Origin: Nitrobacter sp963807355
Lineage (GTDB): Bacteria; Pseudomonadota; Alphaproteobacteria; Rhizobiales; Xanthobacteraceae
Assembly (NCBI GenBank): GCA_963807355.1
Contig: CAWEBX010000006.1
Span: forward strand, 1-64,000
Length of the DNA: 64,000 bases
Direction: 5' to 3'
Shown here: piece by piece, positions 52,946 to 61,875 of the stretch
How the letters are laid out: the number at the start of each line of letters is the position of its first letter
Numbering within the stretch: the first letter of the stretch is position 1
Program-made: the position numbers and the translations under genes
Notes under the pieces: model-generated
Told to the model about the DNA's origin: nothing
Databases searched by the model: none
Seen by the model: the letters and a program-made list of their open reading frames with translations, nothing else

Positions 52946-55474
52946 TCAGCTTTCCAATGAACCTATCCGCCGTCCTGACGCCCCGGAGCGTCTGCCGTCA
53001 GCCAGGTCGCGCACGAAAGCTTCGATGCGATCGAGGTCGCCAATATACAGGTCCCGTTGAGCGTTCGGAAGCTCGATTCCTTCCTTCCGGAAACGCTTGA
53101 GAATCTCAAGTCTGACCTCGTTGGCGGCTCCTGCATCGATGCCTATATGCGCGACGTGAAAAAAGACCGCAAACTCCAGCGCATCGGGACCGAATTTGTT
53201 GAGAATTGCAAACGGTTCAGGCGACTTCAGGGCGCGGGGGTGGTGCGCGACGATGTCGAGCAGGATTTCGACAACCTTGTCCGGGTTCGCGTCACAGGAG
53301 GTGCTGACCGTTACGGACAGGCGAGCCGAATAACTCCCATGCATCCAGTTGACAACCTGACCGCTAATCAGTTCCGCGTTTGGCACGATCACCGAGACGT
53401 TATCATAGGTGGCGATCTCGGTGGCGCGTACGTTGATGCGTTTCACGACGCCCATGCGGGTACCCACTTCGATACGATCTCCGACCTTGATCGGGCGCTC
53501 CACAAGTAAAATCAGGCCGGACACGAAGTTGTTGATGATGGATTGCAGTCCGAATCCGATACCGACCGACAGCGCGCCGGCCACGATAGCGACGTTCTGC
53601 AAGTTAAGTCCGACATACGACAGCGCGATCAGGGTCGCGAGAATGACCCCCGCATAGCCCGCGCCGGTGCCGATCGAACTGCGAACGCCGACATCGAGAT
53701 TTGTTTCAGGAAGGAAACGCTCCTCCAGCCATCGCTTGAGCGCGCGTGTGGCTATGACACCGATGGTGAGCACCGCAAGCGCGCCGAGAATCTGGGACGG
53801 CGAAATGGTGATGTTGCCGATTTGAAAGCTGAAGAACGCCGACGACATCGACGTGACGACGTCGTCGGAACGAATTCCCCACGTCGTGAGAATAAAAAAG
53901 GCGGTAAGTCCGATCAGGCACAGCTGGATGAGGCCGCCGAGCACCGCAGCGATCTGGCGGACGGCGCCGCTCCCAAGGCCAGCGGTTTGCCGCAGAAAAC
54001 GGCCGATCGCGCCATTAAAAGCGAACGTCGTATTGATGAGAACCGCCGAGAACCGGCTCAGGAGGATGAAACTCATGAGCGCGACGACCATCACGACCAT
54101 TTCGATCGTGATGAACCGGCCTAATGCGACATATCCTGCGAGGGGCCCGATAATGGCGGCCATGGCCATCATCCAGCCGATCGGAATCAGCAGGCGCCAC
54201 GCGGATCTTTGGGCGGAGGAGGGTGCGGCGGATTCCTCCTCGGCTTCGGTGGCGGCCGCAACGCGCAGCGCGCCCATGAAGAGAAGCGCTTTCGTGATTG
54301 CAAGTATCGCCTGGCTTGCGATCGAAAGCTCGATTGGCGATGCGATCGCCAGACTGAGCGCGTCGAGAACGATGCCGACCGCGGTGACCATGGCGAGCAG
54401 CACCGAGTAGGAAATCAGGCCGTCGGCCGCGGCATTGTCCAGTTCGATCAGGCGCCATGATGGGCGGCCAGGTGCGAGGACCGCGCTGGTCAGCCGGATA
54501 AAAAAGAACCCGAAGGTGATACCCAGAAACAGGGCCCGAACGATCGGCGTCACGTCGCCGGGGAGAACCTCGAGCGTCAGGAGCGCCTGGTACAGCACAA
54601 GCAGTGCGACGGCCGTAAGCGCCGTATCGGTGAACACGATCGCGGCCGCGGAACCCGTCTTCCGCAGCGCGCTGGGATTAGCGATCTCGGGATCGCGCGT
54701 CGTCCATCTTGACCACCAGTGCCTGCCCGGTGACAGGAAGAATCCGAGCACGACGATGGCGGCGATAACAAAGCCGGACGCGGCGCGAAGCGGTTGTGAC
54801 GATAGCACGCGCCCCCACTTGGAGAGCAGATCGACCAGGCGGCCGGCGGCAATCGGAGCTGCGTTCGCGGCCGTGAGCCAGAACGTGGGATTGACGAGGC
54901 TGGCGGAGCGCTGCAGCACGGATTCGTTGAATACCGCGCGCCGCCGATCGGAGATCGCGTCGATCGTTTGCTGGGCTCGCACGTTGATGAGCTTGGCCTG
55001 TTGAATGACGCCTTGCCTTGCGGCGATCTCAGCCAACAGTTTGGCCCGTTCGAGCTTCACGTCGTCAGGCTGTGGAGCGGTGGCTTCAGGGCTTGGTGCG
55101 AGTTCGGCGGCGCGCGCGCTTGCCGCCTCGAGGCGAGGCGTAATTCTCGATATCAGCTCGCGTGCTTCGCGCTGCGCCGTCGCGGATCGATTCCGAAGAT
55201 CGTTCAACATGGTGTCGTGAATGACTTTGGCGCGCAGCGTCGCCTCGACCTGATCGAGCGTCTGCTTCCACTCGTCGAGTTTCGACTGCGCTCGCGGAAA
55301 CTCCGGCGCCGGGACGGACGGCAGATCCTCTGCGGGAGCGGGAGGTGCAGCAGCCGGGCTCGCCGGTTTGCCATTCCCCGGTGCCGGTGCCGGCGCCGGC
55401 GCGGGTGTCGCGGCATGCAGAGGCATCCAGGATAAAAAGATGATGAAGAAAATTGCCACGCGGATTGTCTTCAT
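52946..55474 (-). CDS. Large mechanosensitive channel, DUF3772 plus MscS domains
   Basis: 842 aa with signal peptide (RVAIFFIIFLSWMPLHAATP) and a Pro/Ala-rich leader. A periplasmic coiled-coil DUF3772 domain (residues ~55-190) is followed by about ten membrane helices. The MscS core is GALSVGIGFGLQSIINNFVS, GLILLVERPIKVGDRIEVGT and TYDNVSVIVPNAELISGQVV. It opens under membrane tension to release solutes. Full length, single gene. The frame overlaps nothing on the plus strand that is convincing. Confidence 0.92.
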   Translation of the reverse strand: MKTIRVAIFFIIFLSWMPLHAATPAPAPAPAPGNGKPASPAAAPPAPAEDLPSVPAPEFPRAQSKLDEWKQTLDQVEATLRAKVIHDTMLNDLRNRSATAQREARELISRITPRLEAASARAAELAPSPEATAPQPDDVKLERAKLLAEIAARQGVIQQAKLINVRAQQTIDAISDRRRAVFNESVLQRSASLVNPTFWLTAANAAPIAAGRLVDLLSKWGRVLSSQPLRAASGFVIAAIVVLGFFLSPGRHWWSRWTTRDPEIANPSALRKTGSAAAIVFTDTALTAVALLVLYQALLTLEVLPGDVTPIVRALFLGITFGFFFIRLTSAVLAPGRPSWRLIELDNAAADGLISYSVLLAMVTAVGIVLDALSLAIASPIELSIASQAILAITKALLFMGALRVAAATEAEEESAAPSSAQRSAWRLLIPIGWMMAMAAIIGPLAGYVALGRFITIEMVVMVVALMSFILLSRFSAVLINTTFAFNGAIGRFLRQTAGLGSGAVRQIAAVLGGLIQLCLIGLTAFFILTTWGIRSDDVVTSMSSAFFSFQIGNITISPSQILGALAVLTIGVIATRALKRWLEERFLPETNLDVGVRSSIGTGAGYAGVILATLIALSYVGLNLQNVAIVAGALSVGIGFGLQSIINNFVSGLILLVERPIKVGDRIEVGTRMGVVKRINVRATEIATYDNVSVIVPNAELISGQVVNWMHGSYSARLSVTVSTSCDANPDKVVEILLDIVAHHPRALKSPEPFAILNKFGPDALEFAVFFHVAHIGIDAGAANEVRLEILKRFRKEGIELPNAQRDLYIGDLDRIEAFVRDLADGRRSGASGRRIGSLES

Positions 55475-55924
55475 GCTCTTTACCTATCGAAACTGCAGAG
55501 GATTGACGATGCAGCATTCCAGAAAGGAATGGCGGAGCCGACCATAACGGTTTTCCGCTTCTGGTCCGGCCGTGCAATGCGCGTGAAGGCGCGCAAGTTT
55601 GCTTAAGCTACAATAGGCGGAATTCCGCCTATTGTATGTACGACGGTTCAGCCGCGGTTCGCTTGAAATGACTTGGCCTTTTGCGCCTGGTAACGCTTGA
55701 CGACGTTGTTCGATGAGAGGCGTAGGGATAACTCTCGGGCCACAGGCCAATTTGTCGCAGCCCTTTAATGGCGGTCGCTGTCGGCGCGGGGCGTATCATG
55801 TATATTCCGTTGATGTAACTTGCATATTTCTTGAGTCACTCACCTCACGGTCTGTCCAAAGTCCATGGTTCAGGGTACGGCCTCGACAACAGCCGCAGAT
55901 TAAGGACCAACTCCAGGGCTTCAG
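55475..55924. other. Intergenic region with a 28-bp palindrome
   Basis: No supportable gene. The main feature is the palindrome at 55609-55636; both the channel gene (leftward) and the small secreted protein (rightward) could be driven from here. Confidence 0.5.
55609..55636. repeat. Perfect 28-bp palindrome
   Basis: TACAATAGGCGGAA and its exact reverse complement TTCCGCCTATTGTA join without a spacer at the EcoRI-like GAATTC centre. It lies about 135 bases upstream of the channel gene start. An operator for a dimeric regulator or a cruciform is possible. Confidence 0.85.
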
Positions 55925-56194
55925 ATGACCGTCGTTCACGCCGAAACCGTCTGTCAAATCGCCGCGATCCTGGCTGTCGCGACCTCCCTGACCGCGCTGG
56001 CGAGCCCGAGCTTTGCATTCACCGCTGAAACGACAGTCCACAGGCGACGCATTCCGCCTCTGCAGCTCCGAATCCCGGACATCGGCCGGATCACCGCCTG
56101 CATGCTCAAAAACCGCTCCAGCCTTAGCTCGGGCTGTCGCATCGAACTCGACAAAGGGCTCGTTGCAAAATCTCACAGGGTCGCCGCTCAGTAA
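55925..56194 (+). CDS. Small secreted protein, 89 aa
   Basis: MTVVHAETVCQIAAILAVAT starts a signal peptide with cleavage near SFAFT. The mature part is basic with two or three Cys (ITACMLKN, LSSGCRIELDKGL). No family is recognised, and the ribosome site is weak. It stands between the palindrome region and the flavin monooxygenase gene. Confidence 0.5.
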   Translation: MTVVHAETVCQIAAILAVATSLTALASPSFAFTAETTVHRRRIPPLQLRIPDIGRITACMLKNRSSLSSGCRIELDKGLVAKSHRVAAQ

Positions 56195-56319
56195 ACGCCG
56201 GATTCGCAGACGCCATCTGTTGTTGATCCTCCTCTTGCTCGCTTGTAGTTAGAAAGGAGTGGTCACGAAGCCCCGCTGCATGGGTGACGTCGATCAGCCG
56301 AATTTCAGGGGATTGTCGA

Positions 56320-57549
56320 ATGGCAGGTATCGATCCCGGCACGCCTGCAAATCCGGCAGGGTCTGATGCAGACGATCATGCCTATGCGGCTGTGATGGCG
56401 CGGGCGCGAGCGCTGGTGCCGGATCTGCGTGACCGGGCTGCCAGGACCGAGGAGTTGCGGCGCTTGCCTCCGGAGACGGAGAAGGAATTCCACGAGGCCG
56501 GATTGTTCAGAATCCTGCAGCCGAAGCGGGTCGGCGGCTCTGAATTCGACTATGTGGCGCTCGTCGACTGCGCCGAGGCGATTGCCATGGCTGACGCATC
56601 CGCGGCCTGGACGCTGGCCAACCTTGCGAGCCATCACTGGATGCTCGGCATGTTCGACAGTCGCGCGCAGGATGCCGTTTGGACCAAGGATGCGAACGCG
56701 TTGATCGCGTCGTCCTTCGTGTTTCCTTCCGGCCGTGCCAGGAAAGTCGAGGGCGGATATCGCCTGCAAGGCCACTGGCCGTTTTCGTCCGGAGTGGATT
56801 GCTGTGCATGGAACATGCTGGCGGGGATCGTTTTATCCGATGATGAAGCCGATGGCATTGAGTACAGGATTTTTCTGATTCCCCGCGAAGATTATCGGAT
56901 CATCGACATGTGGAACGCCGCCGGCCTGAAGGGAACGGGCTCGAACGACGTTGCTGTCGACGATGTCTTCGTCGAAGGTTGGATGACGCTGTCGGTCGAG
57001 GACATCGCCGGTGGTCCGTCGCCCGGAAGTGCTGTCAATGCGAACTCACTTTATGCCCTGCCGGTTTTCGCGCTGTTTCCGTTCGTGCTGTCCGGGGTGG
57101 CGCTTGGTAACGCCCAGGGCTGCCTAGAAGACTACATCGAGGTCGCACGGCACCGCGCAACCACCTACAGTCGCGCCATGCTAGGCGATCTTCAGTCCAC
57201 GCAGATCAAGATTGCCGAAGCATCCGCGAAGATCGACGCCGCTCGTCTGGTCATGCGCTCGGTCTGCATCCGAGCGATGTCCGATGCGCGGCGCGGGCTT
57301 GTCCCCGACATGGTGGTGAAAACCGGATGGCGGCGCGATGGCGCTTATGCTGTGACTCTGTGCACCGAGGCGGTGTCGTTGCTGTTTGCGTCGAGCGGCG
57401 CGCGCGGGTTGTTCGCCGGCGCTCCGCTGCAGCGCCAGTTCCGCGATGCGAACGCGATCAATTCCCATATCGCATTCAACTTCGATGCTGCGGGCACGGA
57501 TTACGGCCGGGTCGCCCTTGGGCTGCCGTCGCAGAATCTGACGTTGTGA
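56320..57549 (+). CDS. Flavin-dependent monooxygenase component (HsaA/HpaB-like, acyl-CoA dehydrogenase fold)
   Basis: ATG 56320 (MAGIDPGTPANPAGSDADDH) gives 409 aa. GLFRILQPKRVGGSEFDYVA, ASAAWTLANLASHHWMLGMF, GYRLQGHWPFSSGVDCCAWN and GLKGTGSNDVAVDDVFVE are typical of group D two-component hydroxylases. It uses reduced flavin from the reductase gene 8 bases downstream to hydroxylate an aromatic or steroid-like substrate that cannot be named here. Cytoplasmic. Confidence 0.85.
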   Translation: MAGIDPGTPANPAGSDADDHAYAAVMARARALVPDLRDRAARTEELRRLPPETEKEFHEAGLFRILQPKRVGGSEFDYVALVDCAEAIAMADASAAWTLANLASHHWMLGMFDSRAQDAVWTKDANALIASSFVFPSGRARKVEGGYRLQGHWPFSSGVDCCAWNMLAGIVLSDDEADGIEYRIFLIPREDYRIIDMWNAAGLKGTGSNDVAVDDVFVEGWMTLSVEDIAGGPSPGSAVNANSLYALPVFALFPFVLSGVALGNAQGCLEDYIEVARHRATTYSRAMLGDLQSTQIKIAEASAKIDAARLVMRSVCIRAMSDARRGLVPDMVVKTGWRRDGAYAVTLCTEAVSLLFASSGARGLFAGAPLQRQFRDANAINSHIAFNFDAAGTDYGRVALGLPSQNLTL

Positions 57550-57557
57550 GGCGTCTG

Positions 57558-58100
57558 ATGACCGACGGTCCTGAGTTTCCCGATACGCCGGATCCGGCCC
57601 GTGAGCTGGCGAGTGGGGAGTCAGCGCTCGATCCGCGCGACTTCCGCAACGCGCTCGGGACCTATGCAACGGGAGTCACCATCATCACGGCTGCCGACGA
57701 AGAAGGAAAACCGCACGGGTTGACGTGCAACTCGTTCGCGTCGGTCTCGCTGAATCCGCCGTTGGTGCTCTGGAGTCTGGTGATCTATTCACGGAACATG
57801 AGGGTATTCCAGAATGCGAGCCACTTCGCGGTCAATGTTCTCGGAACTTCCCAGCATGCGCTTGCGGATAAATTTGCGCAGCCATCAAGCCGCAAGTTCG
57901 AGGGGGCCGACTGGAAGCCAGGTCTCGGCGGCGCTCCGCTTCTGGCGGACAGCGTTGCGAACTTTGAATGCCGAACCGTCGATCGTTATTACGGGGGGGA
58001 TCACGTCATCTTCCTCGGCGCCGTAGAAGCCTATAGCTACAACCGGGATGAAGCGCTGTTGTTTTCCCGCGGAAAGTATGGCCGCTTCGTCGGCGGATGA
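57558..58100 (+). CDS. Flavin reductase component of the monooxygenase
   Basis: ATG 57558 gives 180 aa. FRNALGTYATGVTIITAADE, GLTCNSFASVSLNPPLVLWS and SRNMRVFQNASHFAVNVLGT are the HpaC-type flavin reductase fold, with GGDHVIFLGAVEAYSYNRDE near the end. It reduces FMN or FAD with NAD(P)H for the partner oxygenase just upstream. A CGGCATG/CATGCCG hairpin follows at 58131-58150. Confidence 0.9.
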   Translation: MTDGPEFPDTPDPARELASGESALDPRDFRNALGTYATGVTIITAADEEGKPHGLTCNSFASVSLNPPLVLWSLVIYSRNMRVFQNASHFAVNVLGTSQHALADKFAQPSSRKFEGADWKPGLGGAPLLADSVANFECRTVDRYYGGDHVIFLGAVEAYSYNRDEALLFSRGKYGRFVGG

Positions 58101-58274
58101 TGGTTTGATTTATCCATCAACGTCTCAAGCCGGCATGGGATCACATGCCGCGAGGTCAGAGGCGAAGACGATCGAAATTCGTTGCGGCAGCGATCCGGCT
58201 TCACCTTCCTCGGCCCCCGCGTGAGTCCGCTGTGCGGATCTCACTTTGTCGACGCTGAAATATTTGAGAATGCG

Positions 58275-59495
58275 ATGGCCGATCCGATTCTAGTCGTTGG
58301 AATACCCCTCGATTTCATTTTCTTTGCGTGTATTCTTCTCGGCATTGCGGTGTTTCACCGTCATACGCTTCTTATAGCCTTGATCGGTCTTGCAGTGATC
58401 GTCGGCTACAAGATCGGTTTTACCGGATTCAAGTTCGGCACGGGAGTGGCCGGCCTTGTCAATCACATGACCCACGAGTGGGTCATGTTGGCCAACTTGT
58501 TCCTGCTGCTGATGGGATTTGCCATTCTGTCGCGGCACTTCGAGGAGAGCCGGATTCCCGATGAGATGCCAGCCGTGCTGCCCGATGACTGGAAAGGCGG
58601 CGTCGTCCTTCTCATCATAGTCTTCGTTCTGTCGAGCTTTCTCGACAACATCGCGGGTGCGCTGATCGGCGGCACGGTGGCGCGCCATGTCTTTCGGGAA
58701 AAGGTTCACATCAGCTATCTGGCCGCGATCGTCGCGGCCTCCAATGCCGGCGGCGCTGGAAGTGTGGTCGGCGACACGACAACGACGATGATGTGGATTG
58801 ACGGCATCAGCCCGCTCAGTGTGCTGGAGGCATATATCGGGTCCATCGTGGCGCTCGCGATCTTTGCGATTCCGGCCGCGATGCGACAGCATCGCTTTTC
58901 GCCGGTCGTGAAAGCTCCGCAGAGCGGCTTGCGCGTGGACGGCGCGAGAGTCGTCATCGTTGCAGTCATCCTCATCGCGGCGCTGGCGGCGAATGTGACC
59001 GCCAATCTAAAATTCCCGGCGTTGCTCGATACGCTTCCTGTACTCGGGCTCGCTGTCTGGGCGGCGATTTTTCTGATGACCTTCTTGCGCGCGCCGGATT
59101 GGAAGGTCATGCCCGAAACATTCAAGGGCACGATCTTTCTTCTGGCGTTGGTGACCGCCGCCTCCATGATGCCGGTCGAGAAGCTGCCGGTGGCGTCGTG
59201 GCCCACGGCGCTCGGCCTCGGCTTTGTTTCGTCGGTGTTCGACAACATCCCGCTTACCGCGCTTGCGCTCAAGCAGGGCGGCTATGACTGGGGGTTTCTC
59301 GCCTACGCTGTCGGCTTCGGCGGCTCGATGATCTGGTTTGGCTCCTCTGCAGGCGTGGCGCTGTCGAACATGTATCCCGAGGCGAAATCGGTTGGGCTAT
59401 GGGTCAGGCACGGGTGGCCCATCGCGGTTGCGTACGTTGTCGGCTTTTTCGTGATGCTGGTCGTACTTGGCTGGAATCCCGACGCGCCCCATTGA
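58275..59495 (+). CDS. Ion transporter superfamily membrane protein (NhaD/CitT-like)
   Basis: ATG 58275 (MADPILVVGIPLDFIFFACI) gives 406 aa with about eleven membrane helices. SSFLDNIAGALIGGTVARHV and SSVFDNIPLTALALKQGGYD are the twin half-helix motifs of the ion transporter superfamily, with two-fold pseudosymmetry, and SNAGGAGSVVGDTTTTMMWI lies between them. NhaD-type Na(+)/H(+) exchange or dicarboxylate transport are both possible. The frame upstream to 58182 is not membrane-like. Confidence 0.8.
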   Translation: MADPILVVGIPLDFIFFACILLGIAVFHRHTLLIALIGLAVIVGYKIGFTGFKFGTGVAGLVNHMTHEWVMLANLFLLLMGFAILSRHFEESRIPDEMPAVLPDDWKGGVVLLIIVFVLSSFLDNIAGALIGGTVARHVFREKVHISYLAAIVAASNAGGAGSVVGDTTTTMMWIDGISPLSVLEAYIGSIVALAIFAIPAAMRQHRFSPVVKAPQSGLRVDGARVVIVAVILIAALAANVTANLKFPALLDTLPVLGLAVWAAIFLMTFLRAPDWKVMPETFKGTIFLLALVTAASMMPVEKLPVASWPTALGLGFVSSVFDNIPLTALALKQGGYDWGFLAYAVGFGGSMIWFGSSAGVALSNMYPEAKSVGLWVRHGWPIAVAYVVGFFVMLVVLGWNPDAPH

Positions 59496-59712
59496 AGATG
59501 CATCGGCTCACACCTGGTTAGGTTCGCGTCGCTATATCCGTAGTCATCATGCCTCGAACTATACCGCGCGGCGGAAAGGTTCGGCGAACAGGCGAGTTCC
59601 GCGTGTGGCAGGGATTTGACAGGACTGGCCCGCTTAACATCTGCTACCTTCCGGCTGTACGGCCGAGAGGTCGCGCGACGTTTCCCAATCTGTTGTCGGC
59701 AGGAGACATATG

Positions 59713-60321
59713 ATGCGAAAGCTTTTGACGGTGCTGGCGGCGCTCGCAACTCTGAGCCTGACCAATTGCGGCTACAATGCTATCCAGTCGCAGGACGAGC
59801 AGATCAAGTCCGATTGGTCTGAAGTGGTCAATCAATACCAGCGTCGTGCCGACCTGATTCCGAACCTCGTCAATTCCGTGAAGGGTTTTGCGCAACAGGA
59901 GAAAGATGTTCTGCTTGGCGTCACCAACGCGCGCGCCAAGGTGGGTAGCATCCAGGCGACGCCAGACGTGCTCAATGATCCCGCGGCGTTCCAGAAATTC
60001 CAGGCCGCCCAGGGCGAGCTTTCCAGCGCGTTGTCGCGCCTTTTGGTCGTTACCGAGAATTATCCGCAGCTCAAATCGGATACCCTGTTCCGCGATCTGA
60101 TGGGCCAGCTCGAGGGCACTGAGAATCGCATCACGGTGGCGCGCAATCGCTACATCAAGGCGGTGCAGGACTATAACGTGACCATTCGCTCGTTCCCCAC
60201 CAACCTGACCGCCATGGCGTTAGGTTACAAAACGAAGCCGAATTTGACGGTCGATAACGAAAAGGACATCTCGACCGCGCCGAAGGTCGATTTCAATCCG
60301 GCGCCGGCCGCGCCGAAGTAG
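59713..60321 (+). CDS. LemA-family lipoprotein
   Basis: An ATG pair at 59710/59713 follows GGAGAC; about 202 aa. The lipobox is LTNCGYN after a short hydrophobic stretch (LLTVLAALATLSLTN). The LemA core is SDWSEVVNQYQRRADLIPNL, VNSVKGFAQQEKDVLLGVTN, AQGELSSALSRLLVVTENYP and LEGTENRITVARNRYIKAVQ. It sits in the inner or outer membrane and is nearly always followed by TPM-domain genes, as here. Confidence 0.92.
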   Translation: MRKLLTVLAALATLSLTNCGYNAIQSQDEQIKSDWSEVVNQYQRRADLIPNLVNSVKGFAQQEKDVLLGVTNARAKVGSIQATPDVLNDPAAFQKFQAAQGELSSALSRLLVVTENYPQLKSDTLFRDLMGQLEGTENRITVARNRYIKAVQDYNVTIRSFPTNLTAMALGYKTKPNLTVDNEKDISTAPKVDFNPAPAAPK

Positions 60322-60333
60322 CCGGCGTAGCCG

Positions 60334-61206
60334 GTGGCGATGATGCGTACCCTGAAGGCAGCGCTGCTGACGCTGATGATGTGTTGGGTCGGCGCAGCGT
60401 TCGCCGATGTGGCGGTGCCGCCTTTGACCGGCCGCGTGGTCGATCAGACCGCGACGCTGGGCAGCGATCAGAAGGCGTCGCTCGAACATGATCTGAAAGC
60501 GTTCGAGGACCGCAAGGGCAGTCAGGTCGCGGTGCTGATCGTGCCGACCACCGAGCCGGAAACAATCGAGCAATATTCGATCCGCGTTGCCGAACAATGG
60601 AAGATCGGCCGCAAGAAGGTTGATGACGGCGCGATCCTCGTCGTCGCCAAGAACGACCGCAAGCTGCGGATCGAGGTGGGTTACGGCCTCGAGGGCGCGC
60701 TGACCGACCTTACCTCGAAGCGCATCATCGACGAAGAGATCGTGCCGAAGTTCCGGAACGGCGATTTTGCCGGCGGCATTTCGGCCGGCGTCGATCGCAT
60801 GTTGCGCGTGATCGACGGCGAGCCGCTACCTGCGCCAAAGCCGCAGGGACAGTACGCGAACAATTTCAGCATCGAGGATATCTTCAATCCTTTTTTCATC
60901 GTCGGCGCTCTCGTCCTCGGTGGGATCTTCCGGAGCGTCTTCGGCCGGCTATTCGGCTCGGTGGCGGTCGGGGGAATCGTCGGTTTCCTGGCCTGGCTGT
61001 TCATCGGATCGCTCGTTGTCTCCGGCATTGCCGGCGTGCTTGCTTTCATCGTCACGCTGTTCGGCGATGCGATTGTCTCGAGCGCGGGCCGGGGCGGCGG
61101 CACCTGGGTCGGAGGCGGCAGGGGAGGCGGATCGTTCTCGGGCGGCGGCGGCTTTAGCGGCGGTGGCGGCGGCTTCGGCGGCGGCGGCGCATCGGGGAGC
61201 TGGTAG
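60334..61206 (+). CDS. TPM-domain protein with Gly-rich tail (YgcG-like)
   Basis: 290 aa; the start is 12 bases after lemA. Signal peptide (ALLTLMMCWVGAAFADVAVP), TPM domain (LTGRVVDQTATLGSDQKASL, SIRVAEQWKIGRKKVDDGAI, LRIEVGYGLEGALTDLTSKR), two membrane helices and a Gly/Ser-rich tail (GGGSFSGGGGFSGGGGGFGG). TPM domains bind divalent metal or phosphate and are tied to photosystem or envelope repair in other lineages. Forms an operon with LemA. Confidence 0.9.
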   Translation: MAMMRTLKAALLTLMMCWVGAAFADVAVPPLTGRVVDQTATLGSDQKASLEHDLKAFEDRKGSQVAVLIVPTTEPETIEQYSIRVAEQWKIGRKKVDDGAILVVAKNDRKLRIEVGYGLEGALTDLTSKRIIDEEIVPKFRNGDFAGGISAGVDRMLRVIDGEPLPAPKPQGQYANNFSIEDIFNPFFIVGALVLGGIFRSVFGRLFGSVAVGGIVGFLAWLFIGSLVVSGIAGVLAFIVTLFGDAIVSSAGRGGGTWVGGGRGGGSFSGGGGFSGGGGGFGGGGASGSW

Positions 61207-61208
61207 GC

Positions 61209-61706
61209 ATGGGCATCGAACGCATCGGTAAGCATCTGCTCGGGAGCCGCTGGCGGGTGCGAAAGCATTTCCCGCCGGACGTGATGGCGGTCATCGAGCG
61301 GGCTATCCGCGCCGGAGAGGCGACCCATTCGGGTCAGGTGGTGTTCGCCGTTGAAGGCGCGCTTGATGGCATCCCTTTATTTCGCGATCAGTCAGCGCCG
61401 GCGCGTGCGTTTGATGTGTTCGCGCATCTGCGGATCTGGGATACCGTGCACAACAACGGCATTCTGATCTATCTGCTGCTTGCCGACCGCGATGTCGAGA
61501 TCGTTGCCGATCGCGGCATTCACGCCAGGGTCGGCGAAGCGGTGTGGAAGACCATCTGCGCCACGATGGAGGCTGAATTCAAGCAAGGTCGTTTCGAGGC
61601 GGGGGCTGTCACGGGCATCGAAGCCATCTCGCGACAACTTGCACACCATTTCCCAAAGCAGGGGACCGGCCCGAATGAGCTTCCTGACGCGCCGGTCGTG
61701 ATCTGA
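61209..61706 (+). CDS. Second TPM-domain protein (no signal peptide)
   Basis: 165 aa; the start is 2 bases after the previous stop. PPDVMAVIERAIRAGEATHS, FDVFAHLRIWDTVHNNGILI and DVEIVADRGIHARVGEAVWK belong to a compact TPM domain. It has no export signal, unlike its neighbour, and should be cytoplasmic or peripheral. The lemA-TPM-TPM set is a conserved proteobacterial arrangement. Confidence 0.88.
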   Translation: MGIERIGKHLLGSRWRVRKHFPPDVMAVIERAIRAGEATHSGQVVFAVEGALDGIPLFRDQSAPARAFDVFAHLRIWDTVHNNGILIYLLLADRDVEIVADRGIHARVGEAVWKTICATMEAEFKQGRFEAGAVTGIEAISRQLAHHFPKQGTGPNELPDAPVVI

Positions 61707-61875
61707 TTTGGCGTCGCCATTGCTCTCGCACCGACGGCGGCCGGGACATTTGCGGACTCAGTTAGCCGCCTTGTCGGTCGGAAAAAATCCTAAAATTTCC
61801 GCAATGGTGCCGAAGGTAACAATTCCGCAAGCAATGAAGTTACCAAATGGTCAACCTGTCATGGAGGTTTTTAAC

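Noticed and set aside
61708..61875. Upstream extension of the coiled-coil membrane protein
   Set aside because: The first 56 codons are not conserved-looking, and the ATGGAGG ribosome site supports GTG 61876.
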